From UBA1413 sp037447215 (GTDB lineage Bacteria; Bacteroidota; Bacteroidia; Bacteroidales; Prolixibacteraceae): 64,000 nucleotides of DNA. The notes under the pieces are model-generated. The model was not told the DNA's origin. It saw only the letters and a list, made by a program, of their open reading frames with translations, and did not search any database. The first letter of the stretch is position 1, and every line of letters starts with the position of its first letter. A program made the translations under genes and the position numbers. Shown piece after piece: positions 42,757 through 52,572 of the stretch. The stretch covers positions 1 to 64,000 of the forward strand of contig JBBIHB010000005.1 in NCBI GenBank assembly GCA_037447215.1, in the 5' to 3' direction.

Positions 42757-43932
42757 ATGAAGGAAATTTATAAAGTGCTGTCTTTGAATAAGATTGATCA
42801 GCAAGGATTAAATCATTTTCCTGAAAGTAAATATGAAGTAGGCAGTAACATTGCCGACCCCGACGCAATTGTATTGCGAAGTTATAATATGCACGAGATA
42901 GAGCTTCCATGCTCACTGAAAGCTGTTGCCAGGGCTGGGGCTGGTGTAAACAATATTCCGATTGAAAAATGCACTGAGAAAGGCATTGTAGTTTTTAATA
43001 CGCCTGGTGCAAATGCCAACGGGGTTAAAGAACTGATCATTGCCGGATTGCTGCTTGCCTCGCGCGATATTGTCGGAGGTATTGCATGGGCCAAAACTTT
43101 GATTGGGCAAGGCGATCAGGTTCCTTCGCTGGTTGAAAAGGGCAAAGCAAATTATGGTGGTTATGAAATACAGGGAAAAACATTAACAGTAATCGGTCTT
43201 GGGGCTATTGGTGTCCTTGTTGCTAATGCCGCCCAGCAGTTGGGGATGAATGTAGTAGGTTTCGATCCTTATTTGTCTGTTTCACAAGCTTTAAAGCTCA
43301 GTAATAAAATTCAGGTTGCCCGCTCGGTAGAATCAGCCCTTACGAACGCAGATTTTGTATCGTTGAATATTCCACAGACATCCGAAACCAAAAATTACAT
43401 CTGTAAGGACAAGCTCAAGCTGATGAAGGATGGCGTGAAAATTCTCAATTTTTCGAGGGGAGGTCTGGTAAACAATGCCGATCTGGCCGAGGCGGTCGAA
43501 AGCGGTAAAGTTGCCCGTTACGTCACCGATTTCCCTGATGAAGAAGTGTTGAAAATGAAAAATTCAATATGCATTCCACACCTTGGTGCGTCAACCGAAG
43601 AATCGGAAACCAACTGTGCCATTATGGCGGTGGATCAGTTGCGTGAGTATTTTGAAAATGGGAACATTATAAATTCTGTTAATTTTCCACAGGTTGACAT
43701 GGAAAGGAGCGGAGGTATGAGAGTGGTGGTTGGTAACCGCAATGTACCATACATGGTTAGCCAGATTACCAATATTCTTGGCAGCGAAGGCGCCAATATC
43801 CTGAACATGGTCAATAAAAACCGCAACGATGTGGCTTATAATATTATCGATATCGATAAAGCCGGATTAGGAGATGATGTACGCAATAAACTGCTTGGAA
43901 TAGAGGGGGTTTTTATGGTCCGATTTTTATAA
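42757..43932 (+). CDS. serA: D-3-phosphoglycerate dehydrogenase, 391 aa
   Basis: The enzyme oxidises 3-phosphoglycerate to phosphohydroxypyruvate with NAD, the first step of serine synthesis. The NAD-binding motif is in TVIGLGAIGVLVANAAQQLG, the substrate Arg/Gly region in RAGAGVNNIPIEKC, NFSRGGLV holds the catalytic Arg, and IPHLGASTEESE the His. A C-terminal ACT domain (about 318-391) suggests serine feedback. serC, its usual partner, is not beside it. Transketolase follows 33 bases downstream. Confidence 0.94.
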   Translation: MKEIYKVLSLNKIDQQGLNHFPESKYEVGSNIADPDAIVLRSYNMHEIELPCSLKAVARAGAGVNNIPIEKCTEKGIVVFNTPGANANGVKELIIAGLLLASRDIVGGIAWAKTLIGQGDQVPSLVEKGKANYGGYEIQGKTLTVIGLGAIGVLVANAAQQLGMNVVGFDPYLSVSQALKLSNKIQVARSVESALTNADFVSLNIPQTSETKNYICKDKLKLMKDGVKILNFSRGGLVNNADLAEAVESGKVARYVTDFPDEEVLKMKNSICIPHLGASTEESETNCAIMAVDQLREYFENGNIINSVNFPQVDMERSGGMRVVVGNRNVPYMVSQITNILGSEGANILNMVNKNRNDVAYNIIDIDKAGLGDDVRNKLLGIEGVFMVRFL

Positions 43933-43965
43933 ACTGAAAATATTATAAACACATATTACAAAAAA

Positions 43966-45990
43966 ATGGGTAAGAGTTTGACAACACTGGCTGCGGATAA
44001 TATCCGGATTCTGGCAGCTGCAATGGTTGAAAAAGCCAAATCGGGGCATCCCGGCGGCGCTATGGGTGGGGCCGATTTTATAAATATCCTTTACAGTGAA
44101 TTTCTTAATTACGATCCATCGGATATGGGGTGGCGTAACCGCGACCGTTTTTTTCTGGATCCTGGACACATGTCGCCCATGCTTTATGCCGTGTTATCGT
44201 TGGCAGGTTTTTATTCTATGGAAGACCTGAAAAATTTCAGGCAATGGGGAAGTGTAACCCCAGGCCATCCCGAAGTGGACGTGCAGCGCGGTGTTGAAAA
44301 TACATCGGGGCCACTTGGACAGGGACATGCTATGGCTGTTGGGGCTGCAATTGCCGAACGCTTTCTGGTTGCCCGCTTTGGTGAATGGATGGCCCATAAA
44401 ACCTATGCATTTATCTCTGATGGTGGCATACAGGAAGAAGTTTCACAGGGAGCAGGTAGGGTTGCCGGATACCTTGGATTAAGCAACCTGATTATGTATT
44501 ACGATTCGAACGATATACAGCTCTCAACAACGACCGATGCCGTTACTGTTGAAGATACAGCCAAAAAATATGAGTCATGGGGGTGGAATGTAATTACCAT
44601 TGATGGAAATAATGCCCAGGAAATTAAAGTTGCACTGCGAAGCGCTATAAACGAAATCGAAAAGCCAACCCTTATCATCGGGAAAACCATTATGGGTAAA
44701 GGTGCAGTTAAAGGGGATGGAAGTAGTTTTGAGCGACAAATCTCGACCCATGGTATGCCTTTGAGCGAGGCGGGTGCTTCATACGAAAAAACAATTGCCA
44801 ATCTGGGGGGATATCCCGAAAATCCGTTTGTAATTTTCGAAGAGGTAGCTGCATTATATGCAAAACGTCATGAGTACCTTATTGATGCCGCTTCTGCAAA
44901 AAAAACGAAAGAAGCTGAATGGGCTGCCTCACATCCTGAATTGGCAGCAAAACTCAATTTATTCTTTTCGGATGAAGCTCCTCAATTCGATTTTTCTGCT
45001 ATTGAGCAAAAACCTGGGCAGGCTTCAAGGGCTGCATCGAGTACCGTTTTGGCAGCTTTTGCCGGAAAGATTGAAAATATGATAGTTGCTTCGGCCGACC
45101 TTTCGAACTCTGATAAAACAGATGGTTTTCTCAAAAAAACCAAAGCTTTTGTCAAAAACGATTTCAGTGGTTCATTCCTTCAAGTAGGAGTTGCCGAACT
45201 GACAATGGCATGTCTGATGAATGGTATGGCATTGCACGGCGGTGTAATTCCGGTGGGTGGCACTTTCTTCGTGTTTTCTGATTATATGAAACCTGCTGCG
45301 CGACTTGCTGCCTTAATGGAACTTCCGGTGAAATATGTTTGGACCCACGATGCTTTCAGGGTGGGAGAGGATGGCCCGACTCACCAGCCCGTTGAACAGG
45401 AAGCCCAGATCAGGTTGATGGAAAAATTGCAGAACCACAGCGGCAAAAACAGTATGCTCGTGATCAGGCCTGCCGATGCCAACGAAACTACAGTAGCATG
45501 GCAAATGGCACTTGAAAATACCGAAACACCTACGGCTCTTATACTTTCGCGCCAGAATATTGCCAACCTGCCAGGAAGCAGCTATCCATCAGCACTTCAG
45601 GCTAAGAAAGGGGCATACATCGTTCAGGACGACGATGGGAAACCCGATGTTGTACTGGTAGCAAGTGGATCGGAAGTTGCAACACTTGTTGATGGAGCTG
45701 TTCTGCTTCGTGAGCGTGATGGTCTCAAAGTACGCGTAGTTTCAGCTCCCTCCGAAGGGATTTTCCGGAACCAAAGCAAAGAATACCAGGAAAGTGTCCT
45801 TCCGCATAGCATCCCTCGCTTTGGAATGACTGCCGGACTTTCTGTCACACTGGAAGGTCTAGTTGGTGAAAACGGCCGGATATGGGGGATGAATTCATTC
45901 GGATATTCGGCGCCTTACAAGGTACTCGACGAAAAATTAGGCTTCAATGGCGAGAATGTTTACAATGAGGTGAAAAAATTATTAGGTTAA
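43966..45990 (+). CDS. tkt: Transketolase, 674 aa
   Basis: Transketolase moves two-carbon ketol units between sugar phosphates in the pentose phosphate pathway. The thiamine diphosphate segment is ISDGGIQEEVSQGAG...LSNLIMYYDSND, the start KSGHPGGAMGGADF, and the PYR domain carries FKNDFSG and DAFRVGEDGPTHQPVEQEAQ. It is a full-length single-chain enzyme. It follows serA by 33 bases and is probably cotranscribed. A strong terminator lies 43 bases after the stop. Confidence 0.95.
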   Translation: MGKSLTTLAADNIRILAAAMVEKAKSGHPGGAMGGADFINILYSEFLNYDPSDMGWRNRDRFFLDPGHMSPMLYAVLSLAGFYSMEDLKNFRQWGSVTPGHPEVDVQRGVENTSGPLGQGHAMAVGAAIAERFLVARFGEWMAHKTYAFISDGGIQEEVSQGAGRVAGYLGLSNLIMYYDSNDIQLSTTTDAVTVEDTAKKYESWGWNVITIDGNNAQEIKVALRSAINEIEKPTLIIGKTIMGKGAVKGDGSSFERQISTHGMPLSEAGASYEKTIANLGGYPENPFVIFEEVAALYAKRHEYLIDAASAKKTKEAEWAASHPELAAKLNLFFSDEAPQFDFSAIEQKPGQASRAASSTVLAAFAGKIENMIVASADLSNSDKTDGFLKKTKAFVKNDFSGSFLQVGVAELTMACLMNGMALHGGVIPVGGTFFVFSDYMKPAARLAALMELPVKYVWTHDAFRVGEDGPTHQPVEQEAQIRLMEKLQNHSGKNSMLVIRPADANETTVAWQMALENTETPTALILSRQNIANLPGSSYPSALQAKKGAYIVQDDDGKPDVVLVASGSEVATLVDGAVLLRERDGLKVRVVSAPSEGIFRNQSKEYQESVLPHSIPRFGMTAGLSVTLEGLVGENGRIWGMNSFGYSAPYKVLDEKLGFNGENVYNEVKKLLG

Positions 45991-46032
45991 TTAAATCATA
46001 GGATCCCTGTGGATTCAGGGAAGTAATATTAT

Positions 46033-46066
46033 GGGGAGCAAACCATCAATTGCTCCTCTTTTTTTT
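46033..46066 (+). terminator. Intrinsic terminator behind tkt
   Basis: GGGGAGCAA (46033-46041) pairs with TTGCTCCTC (46050-46058), followed by eight T. It ends the serA-tkt transcript. Confidence 0.9.
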
Positions 46067-46271
46067 GTAATAACACATTATTATAATCATTTAATGAACC
46101 AATATTCACCGTCTCCAGTCTCCAATCTCCTGTCTAATATCCCCCTTCCATGTTAATCAATTCTTTATTCGATTAACCTAAATATGGGATCAAAAAAAAT
46201 ATATATGTTTGCACCACTAATAGTAAACTTTACAACTGTTCTGCATCAGAGAATTATCTGAATTGTGAGAT

Positions 46272-46658
46272 ATGAAGTTCAAAGATATTTTAATAATTAT
46301 TTTTTTGTCGGGATTACTGTTATATGCAGTATGTCATCGTGCCGGTTGGGTCGGAAACGATAAAGTACTTATGGATGCTGAAGGTGAAGAAAATCAAATT
46401 CGTTTAACAGCCGATACAGTAAAATTTGAAAACTGGATATTTTATTCCCATCCTGTAACAGGTCTTACTGTATCGACAAAATCAGGTGAAGTAATACACC
46501 ACTTACCTGAATTCAGGGTGGGCGAAATTGAACTGGTTTCAGAACCCGACACTACAGGCACGACTCTTGGCAAAGTTTACGTTCGTGGGGAATGCAGTGA
46601 ACTAAGCCCCAGCTTCCGGATATGCCACGAGGGCAATCTCGAAATGGCAACCATTTAA
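46272..46658 (+). CDS. Small membrane-anchored hypothetical protein, 128 aa
   Basis: I do not recognise it. A single hydrophobic segment (residues 5-21) is followed by about 105 hydrophilic residues with many predicted strands (WIFYSHPVTGLTVSTKSGEV, EIELVSEPDTTGTTLGKVYV), so it is probably a periplasmic or lipid-anchored small beta protein. Its stop codon overlaps the stop of the convergent SGNH hydrolase gene by four bases. No operon partner. Confidence 0.65.
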   Translation: MKFKDILIIIFLSGLLLYAVCHRAGWVGNDKVLMDAEGEENQIRLTADTVKFENWIFYSHPVTGLTVSTKSGEVIHHLPEFRVGEIELVSEPDTTGTTLGKVYVRGECSELSPSFRICHEGNLEMATI

Positions 46659-47413
46659 ATATTTAATCCGGTTACGGCCTTCAGCCAGGCAGCCGCCATA
46701 AGGTAAGCACCAGCCATCGAGGGGTGTACCCCATCCGGAGCCCACCAAGTTGCAGGTGCATGTTTCAATGCTTGATCAAAAACTTTCTGAAACGGTACCC
46801 AAACGCCATCAAATTCTGCACATATTTTTTCTGCAACTGCCTGATAGGCGGCAAAAGGCTGTTTCCAGTTTTCATCAACCGCAGTGGTGCCGGGCAAAAC
46901 AAAAGGTTGGCATATAACCAGTTGTGTATTGGGAAGCACCGATTTTGTATTGGTAAGTAATTTCCGGTAATCGGCTTCGTAGGTTTCTACTGAACCGTCA
47001 TATTGTCCGTTTCGCATATGCCAGAAGTCATTTACGCCTATGAGTATGCTCAAAACATCGGGTTTCAGGTCGAGACAATCTTTTTTCCACCTGTCGGCCA
47101 GTTGGAAAACCTTATTTCCACTGATGCCTCGATTATATATTTGAGGTTCGACGGACGAGAAATTCTTTAACAGCGCCGAAGCTGCAAGGAAAGCATAACC
47201 TCCGCCAAATGAACTCCCAGAATTGGGCAATTCGTGTGTTTTCTCCCTCCCGGCATCGGTAATTGAATCGCCCTGAAACAAAATAACACTTCCCTTTTTT
47301 ATGTTTATCGGTTTTATTTTTTTACCAGTTGGAATAGTAGCCGATAAATTAGATGGAACGGCCATAGCTGTGGAAATTATGGCAGCAGTCTGCAAAAATC
47401 CTCTCCTTTTCAT
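46655..47413 (-). CDS. Exported SGNH/GDSL hydrolase, 252 aa
   Basis: The N-terminus MKRRGFLQTAAIISTAMAV looks like a Tat or Sec signal. The four SGNH blocks are intact: FQGDSITDAG (Ser), IYNRGISGNK (Gly), SILIGVNDFW (Asn) and APDGVHPSMAG (Asp/His). Members deacetylate or de-esterify polysaccharides or other esters; the substrate here is unknown. It is followed tail-to-tail by the small membrane-anchored gene and lies upstream of nothing on its strand. Confidence 0.92.
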   Translation of the reverse strand: MKRRGFLQTAAIISTAMAVPSNLSATIPTGKKIKPINIKKGSVILFQGDSITDAGREKTHELPNSGSSFGGGYAFLAASALLKNFSSVEPQIYNRGISGNKVFQLADRWKKDCLDLKPDVLSILIGVNDFWHMRNGQYDGSVETYEADYRKLLTNTKSVLPNTQLVICQPFVLPGTTAVDENWKQPFAAYQAVAEKICAEFDGVWVPFQKVFDQALKHAPATWWAPDGVHPSMAGAYLMAAAWLKAVTGLNI

Positions 47414-47503
47414 GACAAATCTGATTTGAATTGCAAATTAATTTGATAAGGTTTACAAAGAAATAACAATTAATGCGAACCAATCTGATTTATTTTTCTT
47501 TCT

Positions 47504-50500
47504 CTACACATACTCTTCCCAGCTTTTTATACTTAACGATTCGGGGGAGTATTTACAGATAGCATAAACAAATGCACTTGCTACCCTCGAATTGGTGATG
47601 AGCGGGATGTTGAAATCAATGGCATTTCGCCGGATACTGTATCCATTCCTCAATTCACGACGGGTAAAGTTTTTTGGGATATTAATTACCATATCAATTT
47701 TCTTTTCCCTGAGGAATTCCAAAGTATTAGGATGTCTGTCTTCTTCATCGGGCCAGTGGAGCAATGTATTTGGGACTCCGTTTTCAATAAAAAATTTATG
47801 CGTACCTTCAGTGGCAAAAAGGTTATAACCCCTTTCAACCAGCATCCTTGCACTGTTCAGCAGTTCAATTTTTGAACGCGATGGACCCGATGAAATCAGG
47901 ATATTTTTTTTTGGAATGGTATATCCAACCGATAGCATCGCTTTCAGAATGGCTTCATAATAGTTTTCCCCAATGCAGCCTACTTCCCCTGTCGATGTCA
48001 TATCGACGCCAAGGACAGGATCGGCATTCAGCAAACGGGCAAACGAAAACTGGGGAGCCTTGACCCCAACATAATCGAGTTCGAATAATGATTTGTCAGG
48101 TTTCGCGACTTTTATACCCAACATTACTTTGGTGGCAATGGCGATCAGGTTAAGTTTCATTACCTTAGAAACAAACGGAAAACTTCTTGACGCCCTCAGG
48201 TTACATTCGATTACTTTAATTTCGTTATCTTTGGCCAGGAACTGAATATTGAATGGCCCGGTAATTTCGAGCGCTTTGGCAATCCGGCGCGAAATTTTCT
48301 TAATCCTGCGGATGGTTTCCACATAAAGTTTTTGCGGAGGAAAAACAATGGTGGCATCGCCCGAATGAACACCCGCAAATTCAACATGTTCCGAGATGGC
48401 GTATGCAATTATTTCACCCTTGTCGGCCACTGCATCGATCTCAATTTCTTTGGCGTTCTCAATAAATTCACTTACTACAACCGGGTGTTCTTTCGATACA
48501 TCGGCTGCCATTTTCAGGAAATAGTCGAGTTGCTCATCGTTCGAAACCACATTCATAGCTGCTCCCGATAGAACGTAAGATGGCCTTATCAACACCGGAT
48601 ACCCAATATTGTCGATAAATTTTCGGATTTCAGCCGTAGTCGAAAGTTTTGCCCATCTGGGTTGATCTACTTCAATGCTATCGAGTAGTGATGAGAATTT
48701 ATCACGGTCTTCGGCATTGTCAATTTTCACAGGTGAGGTTCCCAATATGGGTACATTGCGGCGGTGAAGTTTCATGGCCAGGTTGTTGGGGATTTGTCCT
48801 CCCATTGAAACCACCACTCCGTAGGGTTGTTCCAGTTCAATAATATCGAGTACCCTTTCGAAAGTGAGTTCATCAAAATAAAGCCGGTCACAGGTATCGT
48901 AATCGGTACTCACCGTTTCGGGATTATAATTGATCATCACCGAACGGTAACCCTGTTCGTGAATGGTTTTCACCGCGTTTACAGTGCACCAGTCAAATTC
49001 GACGGAGCTCCCGATACGGTAGGCTCCTGATCCCAATACAATTACTGAACGGTTATCATGTTTGAAATCAACATCGTTTTCCGTTCCATTGTAAGTAAGG
49101 TACAGGTAATTGGTCTGCGAAGGGTATTCGCCGGCAAGGGTATCGATTTGCTTGACTACGGGAACAAAACCCTTTGATACCCTGTATTGACGTACTTTCA
49201 GCAGTCCTTCTTCCATTTTGTTGGTTGGAAGTTTAAGCACCAGACGGGCAATCTGAAAATCGGAAAACCCGGCTTTTTTCGACATTTTTAATAGTTCATC
49301 GGGAACCAACTCCAATTCGTTGTGTTCTGCAAGCAAGTTACGCAGTTTATATATATTCTGCAGCTTTTGCAAAAACCACCGGTCGATTTTGGTCCGCTGG
49401 TAAATCTCCTCAATAGTATATCCACGGTAGAAGGCTTCGGCAATGGCAAAAATTCTGCGGTCGGTTGGGAATTCAAGTTCTTTTTCTACTTCATCGATAC
49501 TGATTTCGTTGCGGTTGGCCACAAAACCGTGCATTCCCTGCCCTACCATCCTGATTCCTTTCTGAATGGCTTCTTCGAAGGAACGACCAATAGCCATGAT
49601 TTCACCCACACTTTTCATTGCGCTTCCAATAGTTTTGGTCACACCGGTAAATTTGCTGAGGTCCCAGCGAGGGATTTTAACCACACAATAATCGAGTGCT
49701 GGTTCAAATGCCGCAGTAGTAACTTTGGTTACCGAATTATGAAGTTGGTGAAGTCCATATCCTAACCCTAATTTGGCAGCAACAAATGCCAGCGGGTATC
49801 CGGTTGCTTTCGATGCAAGTGCCGAGGATCGTGATAACCGGGCATTTACTTCGATAACACGGTAATCTTCGCTGTATGGATCGAGGGCAAACTGTACGTT
49901 ACATTCGCCAACCACACCCACACGCCGGATAATTTTTATGGAAACTGCCCTCAGTTTATGGTACTCATAGTTGGAAAGGGTTTGTGAAGGGGCAACCACA
50001 ATACTCTCACCGGTATGGATACCCAGCGGATCAAAATTCTCCATATTACATACCGTTATACAGTTATCGAACCGGTCGCGCACCACTTCGTATTCCACTT
50101 CTTTCCATCCTTTCAATGATTCCTCTACAAGGATTTGCGGACTGTAGCTGAAGGCTTTACGGGCAAGAACTTCAAGTTCCCCTTCGTTGTTACAGAATCC
50201 GCTGCCCAATCCTCCTAAAGTATAGGCAGCCCTGATAATCAGGGGAAAACCAAGTACCCGGGCTGCTTCCATGGTTTCATCCATATTCAGGGCAGAAATG
50301 CTTCGAGGTGTTTTTACGCCGATTTCACCAAGCATATTGGCAAACAATTGCCGGTCTTCGGTCTCCGTAATAGCCTGTACCGGAGTACCAACTACTTTGA
50401 GGTTGTACTTTTCGATGACCCCGCTCTTGTGTAAAGCAACTCCGCAGTTCAGGGCGGTTTGTCCGCCGAATGCAAGCAATATCCCTTGAGGTTTTTCTTT

Positions 50501-50734
50501 TTTTATCACCTCTTCTACAAAGAAAGGGGTAACCGGTAAAAAATATATTTTATCGGCGATTTCGTCAGATGTTTGAATGGTAGCAATGTTCGGATTGATC
50601 AGGACGGTTTCGACTCCCTCTTCTTTTAACGCTTTAAGCGCCTGGGAACCACTATAGTCAAACTCGCCGGCTTCCCCGATTTTCAATGCACCCGAGCCGA
50701 GGATCAATGCTTTTTTAATGGATGTATCTATCAT
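47504..50734 (-). CDS. carB: Carbamoyl-phosphate synthase large subunit, 1076 aa
   Basis: CarB uses two ATP, bicarbonate and ammonia channelled from CarA to make carbamoyl phosphate for arginine and pyrimidines. Two ATP-grasp halves are present: GSGALKIGEAGEFDYSGSQA and GSGAYRIGSSVEFDWCTVNA mark their starts. The last 130 residues form the MGS-like allosteric domain. Length is almost that of E. coli CarB. The start overlaps the carA stop by four bases. The neighbouring divergent arg genes use its product. Confidence 0.97.
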   Translation of the reverse strand: MIDTSIKKALILGSGALKIGEAGEFDYSGSQALKALKEEGVETVLINPNIATIQTSDEIADKIYFLPVTPFFVEEVIKKEKPQGILLAFGGQTALNCGVALHKSGVIEKYNLKVVGTPVQAITETEDRQLFANMLGEIGVKTPRSISALNMDETMEAARVLGFPLIIRAAYTLGGLGSGFCNNEGELEVLARKAFSYSPQILVEESLKGWKEVEYEVVRDRFDNCITVCNMENFDPLGIHTGESIVVAPSQTLSNYEYHKLRAVSIKIIRRVGVVGECNVQFALDPYSEDYRVIEVNARLSRSSALASKATGYPLAFVAAKLGLGYGLHQLHNSVTKVTTAAFEPALDYCVVKIPRWDLSKFTGVTKTIGSAMKSVGEIMAIGRSFEEAIQKGIRMVGQGMHGFVANRNEISIDEVEKELEFPTDRRIFAIAEAFYRGYTIEEIYQRTKIDRWFLQKLQNIYKLRNLLAEHNELELVPDELLKMSKKAGFSDFQIARLVLKLPTNKMEEGLLKVRQYRVSKGFVPVVKQIDTLAGEYPSQTNYLYLTYNGTENDVDFKHDNRSVIVLGSGAYRIGSSVEFDWCTVNAVKTIHEQGYRSVMINYNPETVSTDYDTCDRLYFDELTFERVLDIIELEQPYGVVVSMGGQIPNNLAMKLHRRNVPILGTSPVKIDNAEDRDKFSSLLDSIEVDQPRWAKLSTTAEIRKFIDNIGYPVLIRPSYVLSGAAMNVVSNDEQLDYFLKMAADVSKEHPVVVSEFIENAKEIEIDAVADKGEIIAYAISEHVEFAGVHSGDATIVFPPQKLYVETIRRIKKISRRIAKALEITGPFNIQFLAKDNEIKVIECNLRASRSFPFVSKVMKLNLIAIATKVMLGIKVAKPDKSLFELDYVGVKAPQFSFARLLNADPVLGVDMTSTGEVGCIGENYYEAILKAMLSVGYTIPKKNILISSGPSRSKIELLNSARMLVERGYNLFATEGTHKFFIENGVPNTLLHWPDEEDRHPNTLEFLREKKIDMVINIPKNFTRRELRNGYSIRRNAIDFNIPLITNSRVASAFVYAICKYSPESLSIKSWEEYV

Positions 50735-51822
50735 TTTTTTTGTAATTTACGATTTGAAATCATGTGCATAAACTCATCAAAAAGGTATTCTGTATCCACT
50801 GGGCCACTGGTAGCTTCTGGATGGAACTGTGTTGATAAGAAAGGCTTTGATTTATGACGGATTCCTTCGTTGGTACCATCGTTGGCATTAATAAACAAAG
50901 GCTCCCAGTCTCCTTTCAGGGTATCGGGCGAAACGGCATACCCGTGATTTTGTGGTGTGATATAACAACGGTCGGTTCCTACCAGGATAACCGGTTGATT
51001 ATGACTTCGGTGGCCATATTTGAGTTTATAGGTATCGGCTCCTGCAGCACGGGCAAGTAATTGATTGCCAAGGCAAATTCCCATAATTGGTTTATCGTCG
51101 TCTAGTATTTTCCTGATATTTTCGACCGTAACATCGCACATGGCTGGATCGCCCGGGCCATTTGTGAGGAAAATCCCATCATACTTTTCGCGTGAAAAAT
51201 CATAATCCCATGGTACCCTGATCACGGTAGCATTTCTTTCGATAAGGCAACGGATAATGTTATGCTTTACCCCGCAATCGACCAGAACAACTCTATGTTC
51301 ACCATTGCCATGAACAGTTACATCTTTGCAGCTGACCTTGGCAACCATATTTTCAAGGTTGGGGTCAAATAATTCAACAGGGTGACCTTTAAACTCAATT
51401 TTGCCTAAAAGTGAACCTTTCTCTCGAAGGATTTTGGTGAGGGCACGTGTATCAATGTCATATAATCCAGGAACATTATTCTCTTTGAGCCAGTCAGCCA
51501 AACTTTTTTCAGCATTCCAATGGCTGAACTCAAAAGAATAGTCTGATATGATCAACCCGGTAATATGGACTTTTTCCGATTCGAAGAATCGGCTGATGCC
51601 ATTTTCGAACTCATCTTTCGGAACTCCGTAGTTTCCGATCATGGGGTACGACGATACCAAAATCTGCCCCGAATACGAAGGATCGGTCAAACTCTCAGGG
51701 TAACCTGTCATTCCTGTATAAAAAACCACTTCGCCGGCTGCCGATTTTTCATAACCGAACGATTTGCCTTCAAATACAGTCCCATCTTCCAGAATCAATT
51801 TTGCTCTTGTTGCCTCAAACAT
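50731..51822 (-). CDS. carA: Carbamoyl-phosphate synthase small subunit, 363 aa
   Basis: CarA hydrolyses glutamine and passes ammonia to CarB. The N-terminal domain begins RAKLILEDGTVFEGKSFGYE; the class I amidotransferase triad has Cys in PIMGICLGNQLLARA and His/Glu in STQFHPEATSGP. The four-base overlap with carB shows coupling. A hairpin followed by eight T lies 21-56 bases upstream of the start, so expression is probably controlled by attenuation. Confidence 0.97.
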   Translation of the reverse strand: MFEATRAKLILEDGTVFEGKSFGYEKSAAGEVVFYTGMTGYPESLTDPSYSGQILVSSYPMIGNYGVPKDEFENGISRFFESEKVHITGLIISDYSFEFSHWNAEKSLADWLKENNVPGLYDIDTRALTKILREKGSLLGKIEFKGHPVELFDPNLENMVAKVSCKDVTVHGNGEHRVVLVDCGVKHNIIRCLIERNATVIRVPWDYDFSREKYDGIFLTNGPGDPAMCDVTVENIRKILDDDKPIMGICLGNQLLARAAGADTYKLKYGHRSHNQPVILVGTDRCYITPQNHGYAVSPDTLKGDWEPLFINANDGTNEGIRHKSKPFLSTQFHPEATSGPVDTEYLFDEFMHMISNRKLQKK

Positions 51823-51833
51823 ATTTCTAAATA

Positions 51834-51926
51834 TTAAAAGATAAAAAAAACGCCTGATCTACATATGTAGAACAAGCGCTTATAGTTGCTTTCTTTTTTA
51901 TTCTTCAGTTTCGTAAATTTTACCAT
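51834..51926 (-). CDS. Possible leader peptide ORF before carA, 30 aa
   Basis: An ATG about 30 bases after the inferred transcription start opens a 30-codon frame whose second half runs through the terminator hairpin and ends 11 bases before the carA ATG. It encodes a basic peptide (NYKRLFYICRSG in the hairpin part) with two Arg codons. Its position is right for ribosome-mediated attenuation, but it has no run of regulatory codons, so it may be chance. Confidence 0.25.
   Translation of the reverse strand: MVKFTKLKNKKESNYKRLFYICRSGVFFIF
51843..51878 (-). promoter_or_regulatory. Terminator-like hairpin in the carA leader (putative attenuator)
   Basis: On the minus strand 51866-51878 pair with 51851-51863 (13 pairs with one mismatch and one wobble, including the CTACAT/ATGTAG dyad), followed by eight T at 51850-51843. 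No gene ends upstream on the minus strand, because argR diverges from here, so the hairpin can only act on carAB transcripts. Confidence 0.7.
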
Positions 51927-51963
51927 ATTAACTCAATGGAAAAACTAATTATTAATCATTGGG

Positions 51964-51971
51964 CAAAAATA
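51964..51971 (-). promoter_or_regulatory. Probable -7 element of the carAB promoter
   Basis: The minus strand reads TATTTTTG, an exact TAnnTTTG match, and would give a leader of about 135 bases containing the hairpin and the short ORF. No -33 TTTG is clear. Confidence 0.4.
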
Positions 51972-51987
51972 TACAAAAAATTCGATT

Positions 51988-52023
51988 TTTGATTGGTTAG
52001 GTGATGAAAAATGCATAATTTTG
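51988..52023 (+). promoter_or_regulatory. Probable promoter of argR
   Basis: TTTG (51988-51991) and TAATTTTG (52016-52023) fit the -33/-7 elements with a 24-base spacer, slightly longer than usual. The argR start lies 26 bases further on. The element is close enough to the carA promoter for one ArgR-bound site to affect both. Confidence 0.4.
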
Positions 52024-52048
52024 CAAAAAATATGAATAAATATACGTA

Positions 52049-52531
52049 TTGAAAAAAAAATCAGATCGTCATCAGGCAATCCGTGAAATCATCTCAAACA
52101 ATCGGATTGGCAGTCAGGAAGAACTTCTCGAACTTCTCCATAAGAGGGGTTACGACCTGACTCAGGCAACTTTGTCGCGCGATCTGAAAGTAATGCATGT
52201 GGCAAAAATTGCCGATAATTCGGATAGTTATGTTTACGTTATGCCCGATTCCATTGCGAATACATTGCCACAAAGAAGCCCTGAAAGGATTAACTATCTG
52301 GCCGACGGATTCATGGGAATCAGTTTTTCGGGTAATTTAAGCGTAATACGTACCTTGCCAGGATATGCCAGCAGTATAGCTGCAGTGATAGATAATGCCA
52401 GTCCAAGCGAAATAATAGGGACTATTGCAGGGGACGATACCATCCTGGTAATACTTAAAGAAGGTATCAGCCGGAATGAATTGATTGCAACCGTCAAAAA
52501 AATTATGCCTTATCTGAAAGATAAAATATGA
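52049..52531 (+). CDS. argR: Arginine repressor ArgR, 160 aa
   Basis: The N-terminal winged helix has RIGSQEELLELLHKRGYDLT and ATLSRDLKVMHVAKI; the C-terminal hexamerisation and arginine-binding domain has SPSEIIGTIAGDDTILVI. It would sense arginine and repress the arg genes that follow, and perhaps carAB. The only usable start is a TTG at 52049 followed by three Lys codons, since the upstream ATG meets a stop. It is first in the biosynthetic cluster. Confidence 0.93.
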   Translation: MKKKSDRHQAIREIISNNRIGSQEELLELLHKRGYDLTQATLSRDLKVMHVAKIADNSDSYVYVMPDSIANTLPQRSPERINYLADGFMGISFSGNLSVIRTLPGYASSIAAVIDNASPSEIIGTIAGDDTILVILKEGISRNELIATVKKIMPYLKDKI

Positions 52532-52572
52532 TGGAAAACAATTACAAGGATAAAGTTTGCTGAAATTTGGAA

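Noticed and set aside
43966..45990. Transketolase as part of the 13.8-20.1 kb sugar operon
   Set aside because: It lies 24 kb away on the other strand, joined to serA, and is a full-length housekeeping type enzyme.
51834..51926. Classic arginine attenuation by the carA leader ORF
   Set aside because: Only two Arg codons and no run of them; the hairpin is kept as a finding but this specific mechanism is not supported.
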